Part shown: positions 8,025 to 16,874 of the stretch, piece after piece | How positions within the stretch are numbered: the stretch's first letter is position 1 | Layout: each line of letters starts with the position of its first letter | Source of the DNA: Microbacterium sp. AG238 | GTDB lineage: Bacteria > Actinomycetota > Actinomycetes > Actinomycetales > Microbacteriaceae | DNA length: 64,000 bases | Reading direction: 5' to 3' | Assembly: GCF_003610405.1 (NCBI RefSeq) | Contig: NZ_RAQC01000002.1 | Span: 620,001 to 684,000, forward strand | Translations under genes and position numbers: made by a program | Notes under the pieces: model-generated | What the model was told of the DNA's origin: nothing | Seen by the model: only the letters and a program-made list of their open reading frames with translations | The model's database searches: none

Positions 8025-9221
8025 ATGACCGCTTCCCACCCGTCAGAATCGGTATCGCCGTTCACTCCGCAGGTGACGGATGCCGAGCTCGACGACCTGC
8101 GTGCGCGACTGGGCGCGACCCGCCTGCCCGAGCGCGAGACCACTCGCGCCGACGCCTGCGAGCAGGATCGCTGGGCCCAGGGCCCGCCACTGGCCGATGT
8201 CGCCGCCCTCGTCGAGTACTGGCGGACAGCCTACGACTGGCACCCGTTCGAGCGGCGTCTTGCCGAGATCGGTCAGTTCCGCACGGTCGTCGATGGTCTC
8301 GGCATCCACTTCCTGCACCGACGGTCATCGCGCCCCGATGCGGTGCCGCTGATCATGACGCACGGCTGGCCGGGCAGTGTCGCCGAGTTCGTCGACGTGA
8401 TCGATGACCTCGCAGAGCCGAACGATCCGACGCTGCCGGCCTTCCATGTCGTGGCGCCGTCTCTGCCGGGCTACGGCCACTCCGACAAGCCCGACGAACC
8501 CGGATGGGGCACCGAACGGATCGCCGCAGCATGGGTGCAACTCATGGCTCGCCTGGGCTACGACCGGTTCTTGGCGCACGGCGGCGACTGGGGCGGCCCC
8601 ATCACGATCGCGCTCGCCGGACGGTTTCCGAGCCACGTGATCGGGATGCACACGACCACACCGCAAAGTCTGCCGGGCCTCAGCATCGATGGTCTCGACG
8701 CGACCGAGCGGCGGTGGGTCGCCGAGACGCACGCATTCGAAGAGAACCGACTCGCCTACGCGAAGGTCATGGCGACGTCGCCGCAGACCATCGGCTACGC
8801 GCTGGTCGACTCTCCGGTGGGCTTGCTCGCGTGGATACTCGAGAAGTTCTCCGAGTGGACGGACACGGTCGACACCCCTTTCGAGAGCATCACGCGCGAC
8901 CGGCTGCTCGACAACGTGACGCTCTACTGGCTGACGCGCACAGGTGCGTCAGCGGCGCGCATCTACTTCGAGAGCCACCAGTCGCTCGACCCCCACCTCC
9001 GTGTCGACGTGCCAGCCGCTCTCACGACGTATCCCCACGACATCGAGAAGCACCCCCGTGCGTGGGCGGCGCAGCGCTTCCGAGACATCGTCCGGTGGCG
9101 AGAAGCGGAGCGCGGCGGGCACTTCCCGTCGCTCGAGATGCCCGGCGCCTTCGTCGACGATCTGCGGCAGGGGCTCGCCGCCGTGCTCGCGAAGGCCGGA
9201 GATGCGGTCGGCAACCTGTGA
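8025..9221 (+). CDS. epoxide hydrolase (EHN-type alpha/beta hydrolase)
   Basis: 398 residues from ATG 8025, preceded by GGAGTGAAC; the open frame before it has no homology. The N-terminal EHN segment (FTPQVTDAELDDLRARLGAT, YDWHPFERRLAEIGQFRTVV) precedes an alpha/beta hydrolase fold. HGWPGS (about 112) forms the oxyanion side, Asp in GGDWGG (about 187) is the nucleophile, and His in GGHFPSLEMP (about 366) the base. It should open epoxides to diols. It is close to the juvenile-hormone/microsomal epoxide hydrolase type common in actinobacteria. Substrate unknown. Confidence 0.93.
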   Translation: MTASHPSESVSPFTPQVTDAELDDLRARLGATRLPERETTRADACEQDRWAQGPPLADVAALVEYWRTAYDWHPFERRLAEIGQFRTVVDGLGIHFLHRRSSRPDAVPLIMTHGWPGSVAEFVDVIDDLAEPNDPTLPAFHVVAPSLPGYGHSDKPDEPGWGTERIAAAWVQLMARLGYDRFLAHGGDWGGPITIALAGRFPSHVIGMHTTTPQSLPGLSIDGLDATERRWVAETHAFEENRLAYAKVMATSPQTIGYALVDSPVGLLAWILEKFSEWTDTVDTPFESITRDRLLDNVTLYWLTRTGASAARIYFESHQSLDPHLRVDVPAALTTYPHDIEKHPRAWAAQRFRDIVRWREAERGGHFPSLEMPGAFVDDLRQGLAAVLAKAGDAVGNL

Positions 9222-9252
9222 GCCTCACATCTGGGAGGCGTAACGTCCGGTC

Positions 9253-9789
9253 ATGAGCGCATATTCACACCACGAAGCTCCTTCCACCCACAATCTCGGC
9301 CTCGATTCCGTGTTGGTGGGGTCGCTTCCCGCCGGCTTGATGACCGACGACCCGCCCGCGCGGTACACCGTGGAGGCGGTGTTCACCCGGCGTCCGGGCA
9401 AAGAGGAGATCCGAGACGTTCTCGGCGGGTCCACGCGCGAGCTGTTGGCGCATTCCGGCTACCCCGATGTCGTGCTGACTGTCTCGGATCGGCGTCTGGA
9501 GATCCACAACACGACGCTGGAGGAGCTACGCGACGGCCTCGCGGAGTTGATCGCGTTGAGACTGGCGGAGATCAGTGAACGGGTCCGAAGCGAGAAGGAG
9601 GCATCGGACGACAGCGCACGCACGTTCGCGGCGCGAGAGCTCGAGCGGGCCGCGGCGGTCGCGACCCTGGCGGAGACGGTGGTTTTCACCGCGCCGCCGG
9701 TCGAGGGCGACGCGGCTCGGCAGCGCGCCGAGGCGTACCGCGTCCAGATCGAGGGGTGGTCCGCAGTAGGGGGCGGCGTCTCTCGGTGA
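9253..9789 (+). CDS. hypothetical protein upstream of lipid kinase
   Basis: 178 residues, no recognised family. The first 90 residues look like a small alpha/beta domain (RYTVEAVFTRRPGKEEIRDV, DVVLTVSDRRLEIHNT); the rest is Ala/Glu-rich helix with coiled-coil character. No membrane segment or signal peptide. TAACGT at 9241-9246 lies 6 nt before the ATG, again suggesting a leaderless mRNA. Its TGA overlaps the GTG of the diacylglycerol-kinase-like gene (GTGA), so the two are made together. Confidence 0.65.
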   Translation: MSAYSHHEAPSTHNLGLDSVLVGSLPAGLMTDDPPARYTVEAVFTRRPGKEEIRDVLGGSTRELLAHSGYPDVVLTVSDRRLEIHNTTLEELRDGLAELIALRLAEISERVRSEKEASDDSARTFAARELERAAAVATLAETVVFTAPPVEGDAARQRAEAYRVQIEGWSAVGGGVSR

Positions 9790-10865
9790 GCCAGGATTCG
9801 GCGAGGAGCGCACCCCACGCGGCGGTGGTCTTCCACCCCGGTAAAGCAGACGTCGAGCGGCTTCGCCAGATCGTCACGGCTCATGGGCGCGCGGCGGGTT
9901 GGGCACCGCCCCGGTGGTATCCGACCCAACCGGAGGACTCCGGGCGTGGAGCCGCTCAGGATGCCCTGGACGACAAGCCGGCCGTGGTGCTGGTCGCGGG
10001 CGGCGATGGAACGGTCCGTGCCGCGGCGGGGGTCCTGCAGGGCACCGGCGTGCCCATCGCGCTCATCCCCGCCGGGACGGGGAACCTCCTCGCCCGCGAA
10101 CTGGGCGTCGCTCTCGCTGATCTCGATACGGCGGTGTCGGCGGCCTTCTCCGGGTGCGAGCGGCGCATCGATGTGGCTGTCGCCGATCTCAGCGACTCCG
10201 ACGGCGAGTGGACCTCGCACGCTTTCGTCGTGATGGCGGGGATCGGGCTCGATGCTGACATGGCTGCCAACACGAATGCTCGTGCGAAGAAGCATCTCGG
10301 GTGGCTCGCGTACGTCTCGCCGATCGCGCGATCCGTTTTCGCCAACCGGCTGTTCCGCATCGACTACCGGATCGACGGGAGTCGGTCGCGCACCGAACGG
10401 GCGCACACCGTCATCGTCGGCAATTGCGGAACGCTCGCCGGAAACATGCTGCTCATTCCGCGGGCGAGCATCGATGACGGGTTCTTGGATGTGGTGATGA
10501 TGCGACCGCGCGGCCGGCTCGGATGGGCCGGGATCGGTTCCCGTCTGACGCTGCAAGGAGCCGCGCGGCGATCGCGCTTCACCCGCCGTATCCTTGCTCG
10601 GGCTCCGGAGCTCCACTCGCTCGCCTATGCACGGGGTCGGGTATTCGAGGCCACGTTCGAGGTTCCGCGTGTGGTGCAGCTCGACGGTGACAGCTTCGGT
10701 CACGTCAGTGCTGCGCGCATCACCGTCCGTCCTGGCGCGCTCCTGATCCGTGTGCGCAAACGGGACCCTGAAACCGCTCCGGTGTCAGGGGCGGCGCCCC
10801 GCACGCTGTCGGATGATCCCGAACACGAGGGTCCCGATGGTCAACACGACGCCGATGATTCCTAG
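9786..10865 (+). CDS. diacylglycerol/sphingosine kinase-like lipid kinase
   Basis: 359 residues from GTG 9786, coupled to the preceding gene. The DAGK catalytic domain carries the GGDGTVR nucleotide motif and PAGTGNLLARELG; the C-terminal NAD-kinase-like beta domain contains FVVMAGIGLDADM and VQLDGDSFG. Members of the YegS/BmrU family phosphorylate diacylglycerol or similar lipids at the membrane. The last 30 residues are acidic and repeat-poor (DDPEHEGPDGQHDADDS) and are encoded across the convergent small membrane protein gene at 10785-10958, so the tail may be unstructured. Confidence 0.9.
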   Translation: MSQDSARSAPHAAVVFHPGKADVERLRQIVTAHGRAAGWAPPRWYPTQPEDSGRGAAQDALDDKPAVVLVAGGDGTVRAAAGVLQGTGVPIALIPAGTGNLLARELGVALADLDTAVSAAFSGCERRIDVAVADLSDSDGEWTSHAFVVMAGIGLDADMAANTNARAKKHLGWLAYVSPIARSVFANRLFRIDYRIDGSRSRTERAHTVIVGNCGTLAGNMLLIPRASIDDGFLDVVMMRPRGRLGWAGIGSRLTLQGAARRSRFTRRILARAPELHSLAYARGRVFEATFEVPRVVQLDGDSFGHVSAARITVRPGALLIRVRKRDPETAPVSGAAPRTLSDDPEHEGPDGQHDADDS

Positions 10866-10958
10866 CCAGAGCAGCCCCTCGAACGCGAACCCCACGATCG
10901 ACAGCACCACCCACACGATGATCAAGATCACGAGTACTGTCCACATGCTCGTGACCAT
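10785..10958 (-). CDS. small hydrophobic membrane protein
   Basis: 57 residues, ATG 10958 with GAGG just upstream. Begins MVTSMWTVLVILIIVWVVLS and continues with a second hydrophobic segment (LLWLGIIGVVLTIGTLVFGI) ending in a basic tail IRQRAGRRP. Two membrane helices. This resembles the short two-helix proteins common in actinobacteria, function unknown. Its 3' 81 nt overlap the end of the lipid kinase gene tail to tail, which is unusual; an internal ATG at 10946 is an alternative start. Confidence 0.65.
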   Translation of the reverse strand: MVTSMWTVLVILIIVWVVLSIVGFAFEGLLWLGIIGVVLTIGTLVFGIIRQRAGRRP

Positions 10959-11057
10959 ACGCCTCGCCAGCCGCGGGGGATACGGGTAGCAGCGGCAGCA
11001 GGCCTCACACCGACGCGGAGCGGATGTCGGAAGTCGGTCGTATCTTCGATCTCGACA

Positions 11058-11086
11058 TTGATGGTCTAGAACATATGTTCTACCCT
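11058..11086 (+). promoter_or_regulatory. SOS (LexA) box within imuA' promoter
   Basis: TAGAACATATGTTCTA at 11067-11082 is a perfect 16-bp palindrome matching the actinobacterial SOS box core GAAC-N4-GTTC. It lies between a -35 (TTGATG, 11058-11063) and a -10 (TACCCT, 11081-11086) spaced by 17 nt. The -10 ends 6 nt before the GTG at 11093. LexA bound here would block the promoter until DNA damage. It drives the imuA'-imuB-dnaE2 operon. Confidence 0.93.
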
Positions 11087-11092
11087 TGCTGA

Positions 11093-11806
11093 GTGAGGTC
11101 GATCATGCGCAATCCTGCTGCCGCCGAGGACGTGCAGCGACTGCGCGCGCAGATGGAGCGGATGCAGGGGCGCCGCCTCGACGCTCCGGTGCTGCCGACT
11201 CATCCTGCTCTGGCCGGACTGCTGCCCGGGCGGGGGCTGCGGCCCGGCGCCGCCTACTCGCTCGGCTCGTCGTCCTCGCTGCTGTTCGCGCTGCTCGCAC
11301 AGCCGTCGCAGACCGGCTCGTGGTGCGGCGTGGTCGGGATGCCGGGCTTCGGCGCCGAGGCGGCGGAGCACGCCGGGGTCGATCTGTCGCGTGTGGTGCT
11401 GATCCCCGACCCGGGCGCACGCTGGCTCGCCGTCACCGCGACGATCGCCGATGTGCTGCCCATCGTCGCCGTGCGCCCGCCCGAACGGGCGAAGGACTCC
11501 GACATCGCCAAGCTCGCCGGCCGGCTGCGCGACCGAGGGACGGTGCTGCTCGTGCAGGGGCCGTGGCCGCAGACCGAGGCGATGCTCGACGTCGCCGATC
11601 CGCGGTGGTCGGGGTTGGGCGACGGCGATGGTTACCTCAGCGACCGCGAGCTGACGGTCACCGTGTCGAGCCGGCGGTTCCCGGTGCCCCGGTCGGCGCG
11701 GATGCTGCTGCCGGCGCCCGACGGTGCGATCTCGGCCGCTCCGCAGGAGCGGGCTCTCGCAGGCGGCCCCGTGGCCGAGCCGATCCCGATGCGACGGGCG
11801 GTCTGA
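11093..11806 (+). CDS. imuA': ImuA' family mutasome accessory protein
   Basis: 237 residues. GTG 11093 is chosen because the -10 TACCCT ends 6 nt upstream, as expected for a leaderless mRNA; ATG 11105 with GAGG upstream is the alternative (233 aa). The protein resembles a degenerate RecA-like fold: LPGRGLRPGAAYSLGSSSSL stands where a Walker A would be, without the GKT, and WCGVVGMPGFGAEAAEHAGV follows. In mycobacteria ImuA' binds ImuB and DnaE2 to form the mutasome for translesion synthesis. First gene of the SOS operon. Confidence 0.85.
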   Translation: MRSIMRNPAAAEDVQRLRAQMERMQGRRLDAPVLPTHPALAGLLPGRGLRPGAAYSLGSSSSLLFALLAQPSQTGSWCGVVGMPGFGAEAAEHAGVDLSRVVLIPDPGARWLAVTATIADVLPIVAVRPPERAKDSDIAKLAGRLRDRGTVLLVQGPWPQTEAMLDVADPRWSGLGDGDGYLSDRELTVTVSSRRFPVPRSARMLLPAPDGAISAAPQERALAGGPVAEPIPMRRAV

Positions 11807-11825
11807 CGTGGGGGAGCAGGAGGCG

Positions 11826-13349
11826 GTGACACCGTTACGCAGCCTCGTGGTGTGGGTGCCCGACTGGCCGGTCGTGGCGTTCGTGCGTGAGAGCGGCGTC
11901 GACTCGAACGCACCGATCGCGGTGTTCGAGAAGGGGATGGTCGTCGCGTGCTCGGCGTCGGCCCGCGCCGACGGCGTCTCCCGGGGGCAGCGTCGCCGCG
12001 ACGCGCAGGCGCGATGTCCCGCACTGCAGGTGGTTGATGCCGACGCGGTGCGCGATCATCGGGAGTTCGCGCCGATCGTCGCGCGTCTCGAAGAGATGGC
12101 GCCGGGCGTACAGGTGCTCGAGGCGGGGCTCTGCGCGCTGCGCGTGCGCGGTCCGGCGCGTTTCTACGGCGGCGAGACCGAGGCTGCCGGTGCCCTGCTG
12201 GCGGCAGTCGCCGAGGGTGATCTCGATGTGCGGGCCGGTGTCGCCGATGGCCCGTTCACGGCGCAGCAGGCGGCTCGGATGAGTACCCGTCCCGACCGGC
12301 CCATCCGGGTGGTCGACGCCGGACACTCGGCGGAGTTCCTCGCGCCGTTGACGATCGCCGTGCTCGACGATGACTCCGTCGACCTCTTCGCCCGGCTGGG
12401 TGTGCAGACCCTCGGCGACCTCGCCGCGATCGAACCCGAACGACTGGTCGAACGTTTCGGCCCCCGCGGCGCCCGACTGCACGCCCTCGCCTCGGGTGCC
12501 GACTCGCGCCCGGTGACCCCGCGCACCCCGCCGCCCGAACTGCACCGCGAGGTCTCGTTCGAGCCTCCGCTCGACCTGGCCGATCAGGTCGCGTTCGGCA
12601 TGAGGGTCGCGGCTGAGGAGTTCATCGCCGGACTCGGCGCGGTCGACCTCGTCTGCACCGAGCTGCGCGTCATCCTCACCGGCGACCGCGGCGAGACGAG
12701 CAACCGGGTCTGGCTCCACCCCGGCACCTTCGACCCCGCCGCCGTCGTCGACCGGGTGCGGTGGCAGCTGGCCGAGAGCGGCAAGCTCACCAGCGGTGTC
12801 GCGCGGGTCAAGATCGAGCCCGAAGCGGTGGATGCGGCATCCCATCACGCCGTCTCGCTGTTCGGCTCGGGTCCTGAGCAGAAGGTGCATCACGCCTTGT
12901 CGCGCGTTCAGGCGATGCTCGGCCACACGGGTGTCGTGACGCCGGTCGTCGGCGGTGGACGCTGGCTCGCCGAGCGGCAGGTGCTCGTGCCGTGGGGCGA
13001 CCGGCCGGTGACGAGCTCGCGCGAGCGGCCGTGGCCGGGCAGCCTGCCCGATCCGCTGCCGGCGACGGTCTTCGAACGTGCGCTGCCGCTGGCGGTCGTC
13101 GACCGCGAGGGCGACATGGTCGCCGTCGACGGACGGGGCGAGCTGACGGCGATCCCCGCGGCGCTCGTGTCATCGACCGGGTCGCGCGGCATCCGCTCAT
13201 GGGCGGGGCCCTGGCCGGTGATCGAACGGGAATGGGACGCCGTGCGAGCACGCCGTGCCCACCGCTTCCAGATGGTCGATGCGACCCAGACCGCGTGGTT
13301 GCTGGTGTGCGACGGCGGCGAATGGTCGGTCGAGGGGCGGTACGACTGA
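11826..13349 (+). CDS. imuB: ImuB, Y-family polymerase-like mutasome hub
   Basis: 507 residues from GTG 11826 with GGAGCAGGAGG upstream; GTG 11808 is possible but less well placed. The N-terminus reads SLVVWVPDWPVVAFV where active Y-family polymerases have the DxDxFF metal motif, consistent with ImuB lacking catalysis. The finger/little-finger parts follow (GVADGPFTAQQAAR; LAAIEPERLVERFGPRGARL is the HhH-type segment). ImuB is known to bind the beta clamp and recruit DnaE2 and ImuA'. The stop overlaps the dnaE2 start (TGATG). Confidence 0.92.
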   Translation: MTPLRSLVVWVPDWPVVAFVRESGVDSNAPIAVFEKGMVVACSASARADGVSRGQRRRDAQARCPALQVVDADAVRDHREFAPIVARLEEMAPGVQVLEAGLCALRVRGPARFYGGETEAAGALLAAVAEGDLDVRAGVADGPFTAQQAARMSTRPDRPIRVVDAGHSAEFLAPLTIAVLDDDSVDLFARLGVQTLGDLAAIEPERLVERFGPRGARLHALASGADSRPVTPRTPPPELHREVSFEPPLDLADQVAFGMRVAAEEFIAGLGAVDLVCTELRVILTGDRGETSNRVWLHPGTFDPAAVVDRVRWQLAESGKLTSGVARVKIEPEAVDAASHHAVSLFGSGPEQKVHHALSRVQAMLGHTGVVTPVVGGGRWLAERQVLVPWGDRPVTSSRERPWPGSLPDPLPATVFERALPLAVVDREGDMVAVDGRGELTAIPAALVSSTGSRGIRSWAGPWPVIEREWDAVRARRAHRFQMVDATQTAWLLVCDGGEWSVEGRYD

Positions 13350-16300
13350 TGGGCTTCAACAACCCCTCGGTGCCGTGGTCCGAGATCGAACGACTGCTCA
13401 GCGGCAACCGTGCGCCGAGCGCGCCGGCGGGCGCCGACGGCGGCGACAGTCCCGCGTGGTCGCGCAAGCGCGGAAAGTACTCGGCGCCGAGGATCGAGCG
13501 TCCCGAGAACGCGGTGCCATACGCCGAGCTGCACGCGCACACGTCGTACTCGTTCCTCGACGGAGCCTCATCGCCCGAAGAGCTGGCCGAAGAGGCCGAA
13601 CGGCTGGGGTTGCACGCTCTCGCCGTCACCGACCACGACGGCTTCTACGGCATCGTCCGCTTCGCCGAGGCCGCCGAGCAGCTGGCGGTGAAGACGGTGT
13701 TCGGGGCGGAGCTCTCGCTCGATCTGCCGCAGCGCGTCGGCGCGGCGCGCAACGAGGCCGACCCGCCGGGCGAGCACCTGCTCGTCCTGGCCCGCGGCGA
13801 AGAGGGATACCACCGGCTCGCCCGTGCGCTCACACAGGGACAGCTCGCGGGAGCGGAGAAGGGCAAGCCCCGGTACCGCCTCGACGATCTGGCCGACATC
13901 GCCGGAGGCCAGTGGAGCATCCTCACCGGATGCCGCAAGGGCGCCGTGCGCCGGGCGCTCATCGAACGAGGACCGGATGCCGCAGCCGCCGAGCTCGACG
14001 TCCTGGTCGACCGGTTCGGGCGAGACGCCATCGAGGTCGAGCTGATGGACCACGGCGAGCCGCTCGACTCGCGGCACAACGACATCCTGGCGGGCCTGGC
14101 GCGCGAGCGAGGTCTGTCGCTCGTCGCGACGAACAATGTGCACTACGCCGTGCCCGAGCGCGCCCATCTCGCCGCGGCGATCGCGGCGGTGCGGGCCAAC
14201 CGCGGCCTCGACGAGCTCGACGGGTGGCTGCCCTCCCACGCGGGGGCGCACCTGCGATCAGGGGCCGAGATGACCCGTCGTTTCCGCCGGTACCCCGGAG
14301 CCGTGGCCCGCACCGTCGAACTCGCCGACGAGCTCGCCTTCCCGTTGCGGCGGGCCAAGCCCGCGCTGCCCAAGCTCCCCGTTCCCGAGGGGCACACGCC
14401 GATGTCGTGGCTGCGCCACCTCGTGTGGGAGGCGGTGCCCCGCAAGTACCCGAACCTGCCGGCCGACGACCGCGACCGCATCGAGCGCGAACTCGCGGTC
14501 ATCGAGCAGAAGGATTTCCCCGGTTACTTCCTCATCGTCCACGGCATCGTGCAAGAAGCGCGGCGGCGCGGCATCCTGTGCCAGGGGCGCGGTTCCGCCG
14601 CGAACAGCGCCGTCTGCTATCTGCTCGACATCACCGCGATCGACTCGATCTACTACCGGCTGCCGTTCGAGCGCTTTCTCTCCGCGCTTCGCGAGGAAGA
14701 GCCCGACATCGACGTCGACTTCGACTCCGACCGGCGCGAGGAGATCATCCAGTGGGTCTATGCCACCTACGGGCGTGAGCGTGCGGCGCAGGTGGCGAAC
14801 GTCATCCAGTATCGGCCGAAGAACGCCGTTCGCGACATGGCCAAGGCGCTCGGCCATTCCCCGGGGCAGCAGGATGCCTGGTCGAAGCAGGTCGAGCGCT
14901 GGGGCGCCACCCTCGACACCGGTCCCGACCACGACATCCCCGAACGGGTGCTCGTCTACGCCGCCGAGCTGCTCAAGGCTCCCCGGCACCTGGGTATCCA
15001 CTCGGGCGGCATGGTGCTGACCGACCGGCCCGTCGGCGAGGTCGTGCCGATCGAGCACGCCCGCATGCAGGACCGCACGGTCATCCAGTGGGACAAAGAC
15101 GACGCCGCCTGGATGGGGCTGGTGAAGTTCGACCTGCTCGGCCTCGGGATGCTCGCCGCGCTGCAGTACTGCTTCGACCTCATCGAGGGGGCGACGGGCG
15201 AGATGTTCGAGCTGTCGACCCTGCCGAAAGAAGAGGCCGCGGTCTACGACATGCTGTGCCGGGCCGACTCGATCGGGGTGTTCCAGGTCGAGTCCCGCGC
15301 CCAGATGGGGCTGCTGCCGCGGCTGCAGCCGCGCCGGTTCTACGACCTCGTGATCGAGATCGCGCTCATCCGGCCCGGTCCCATCCAGGGCGGTGCGGTG
15401 CACCCGTACGTGCGGCGCAAGCTCGGGTACGAGACCACGACGTACCCGCACGAGAAGCTCAAGCCCGTGCTCGAGCGCACGCTCGGGGTGCCGGTCTTCC
15501 AAGAGCAGCTCATGCAGATGGGCATGGTCATCGGCGGCCTCTCCGGCGAGGACGCCGACCTGCTGCGCCGCGCGATGGGGTCCAAACGCGGCGTCGAGCG
15601 CATCGACTCGCTCAGACAGAAGCTCTACGACGGCATGGCTGAGAACGGCCTCGTCGGAGATGCCGCCGACGACATCTACGCCAAGATCCAGGCGTTCGCG
15701 AACTTCGGCTTCGCCGAGAGCCATTCGCTCTCGTTCGGACTGCTCGTCTACGCGAGCTCGTGGATCAAGCTGCACTACCCGGCGGCGTTCCTCGCGGGGC
15801 TGCTGCGGGCTCAGCCGATGGGCTTCTACTCACCGGCGACGCTTGCGGCCGACGCCCGCCGTCACGGGGTCGAGGTGCGACGCCCCGACCTGCAGCTCTC
15901 GGGGGCCGAAGCCGTGCTCGAACACGTGTCGGGCGCGGCGGGACGGCCGGGTCCGACGGGACTCGACAGCTGCCTGGGCGAGCAGCCGCCGGTGCCGGTT
16001 TTCGACATCAACGCTCCCGACGAGTCGGCGGCGCATCGCCGTGACGGCGGCTTCGCGGTGCGGCTCGGGCTCGCCGCGGTCACCGGTATCGGCAAGAGGT
16101 TCGCCGAGCGGATCGTCGCCGAGCGCGAGGCATCCGGCCCCTATCGCGACATGCGCGACCTGGTGCGCCGCACCGGCGCCGACACGACGCAGCTCGAAGC
16201 GCTCGCGACCGCGGGAGCGCTGGAGTGCTTCGGGCACACCCGCCGCGAGGCGATCTGGCTGGCGGGGGCAGCCGCGCAGGACCGCATCGAGTACTTGCCC

Positions 16301-16756
16301 GATTCGCTCATCGCCGTGCAGCCGCCGCTGTTCACCGATCAGTCGAGCTACGACGTGCTCGCCTCCGACCTCTGGGCCACCGGCATCTCACCCGACGACC
16401 ATCCGATGACCCACTACCGCTCGCAGCTCGACGCCCGCGGGGTGCTGACGGCGAACGATCTGCGCGCACACGAGACCGGGCGCCGCGTCGAGATCGCCGG
16501 ACTCGTCACCCACCGGCAGCGTCCGGCGACGGCATCCGGCATCACCTTCCTCAACATCGAAGACGAGCACGGGCTGATGAACGTCATCTGCTCGACGGGG
16601 ATGTGGCACCGCTATCGGAGAGTCGTGCGCGACAGCCCGGCGCTCATCGTGCGCGGCATCCTCGAGCGGTCGAACGAGGGCGTCGTGAACATCCTCGCCG
16701 ATGCCTTCGAAGACCTGCGGGTGGGGGTGAGGCACCAGTCACGAGACTTCCGGTGA
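13349..16756 (+). CDS. dnaE2: error-prone DNA polymerase DnaE2
   Basis: 1,135 residues from ATG 13349, which overlaps the imuB stop; the longer open frame from 12992 is shadow sequence inside imuB. PHP domain at about 52-85 (AELHAHTSYSFLDGASSPEE, AVTDHDGFYG). The palm acidic triad sits in EEPDIDVDFDSDRREEI (about 450-465) and VKFDLLGLGML (about 593). A C-terminal OB fold (VEIAGLVTHRQRP, GITFLNIEDEHGLMNVI) is also seen. It performs mutagenic lesion bypass with ImuA' and ImuB after LexA is cleaved. Length is slightly above the roughly 1,050-1,100 usual for the family. Confidence 0.95.
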   Translation: MGFNNPSVPWSEIERLLSGNRAPSAPAGADGGDSPAWSRKRGKYSAPRIERPENAVPYAELHAHTSYSFLDGASSPEELAEEAERLGLHALAVTDHDGFYGIVRFAEAAEQLAVKTVFGAELSLDLPQRVGAARNEADPPGEHLLVLARGEEGYHRLARALTQGQLAGAEKGKPRYRLDDLADIAGGQWSILTGCRKGAVRRALIERGPDAAAAELDVLVDRFGRDAIEVELMDHGEPLDSRHNDILAGLARERGLSLVATNNVHYAVPERAHLAAAIAAVRANRGLDELDGWLPSHAGAHLRSGAEMTRRFRRYPGAVARTVELADELAFPLRRAKPALPKLPVPEGHTPMSWLRHLVWEAVPRKYPNLPADDRDRIERELAVIEQKDFPGYFLIVHGIVQEARRRGILCQGRGSAANSAVCYLLDITAIDSIYYRLPFERFLSALREEEPDIDVDFDSDRREEIIQWVYATYGRERAAQVANVIQYRPKNAVRDMAKALGHSPGQQDAWSKQVERWGATLDTGPDHDIPERVLVYAAELLKAPRHLGIHSGGMVLTDRPVGEVVPIEHARMQDRTVIQWDKDDAAWMGLVKFDLLGLGMLAALQYCFDLIEGATGEMFELSTLPKEEAAVYDMLCRADSIGVFQVESRAQMGLLPRLQPRRFYDLVIEIALIRPGPIQGGAVHPYVRRKLGYETTTYPHEKLKPVLERTLGVPVFQEQLMQMGMVIGGLSGEDADLLRRAMGSKRGVERIDSLRQKLYDGMAENGLVGDAADDIYAKIQAFANFGFAESHSLSFGLLVYASSWIKLHYPAAFLAGLLRAQPMGFYSPATLAADARRHGVEVRRPDLQLSGAEAVLEHVSGAAGRPGPTGLDSCLGEQPPVPVFDINAPDESAAHRRDGGFAVRLGLAAVTGIGKRFAERIVAEREASGPYRDMRDLVRRTGADTTQLEALATAGALECFGHTRREAIWLAGAAAQDRIEYLPDSLIAVQPPLFTDQSSYDVLASDLWATGISPDDHPMTHYRSQLDARGVLTANDLRAHETGRRVEIAGLVTHRQRPATASGITFLNIEDEHGLMNVICSTGMWHRYRRVVRDSPALIVRGILERSNEGVVNILADAFEDLRVGVRHQSRDFR

Positions 16757-16874
16757 GCCGCGCCGCGACGCGCCCCGGCCCGCCGCAGCGCGCGCCGACC
16801 CGACGCGAATGGTTGCCACGCGCGGGGGAGAGCAGCCATCCGGGTCGGGTCGGGTCGGTTCGACGCGACGCGGG

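Noticed and set aside
12992..13348. N-terminal extension of dnaE2 inside imuB
   Set aside because: The TGATG overlap gives a natural start at 13349 and the extension is a shadow of the imuB frame.
13255..14778. 507-codon forward ORF in another frame of dnaE2
   Set aside because: Arg/Pro-rich shadow typical of GC-rich DNA; dnaE2 motifs are in the other frame.
16840..16874. Short tandem repeat of CGGGT between dnaE2 and the glycosidase gene
   Set aside because: Only about three units; in GC-rich DNA this is not distinguishable from chance.
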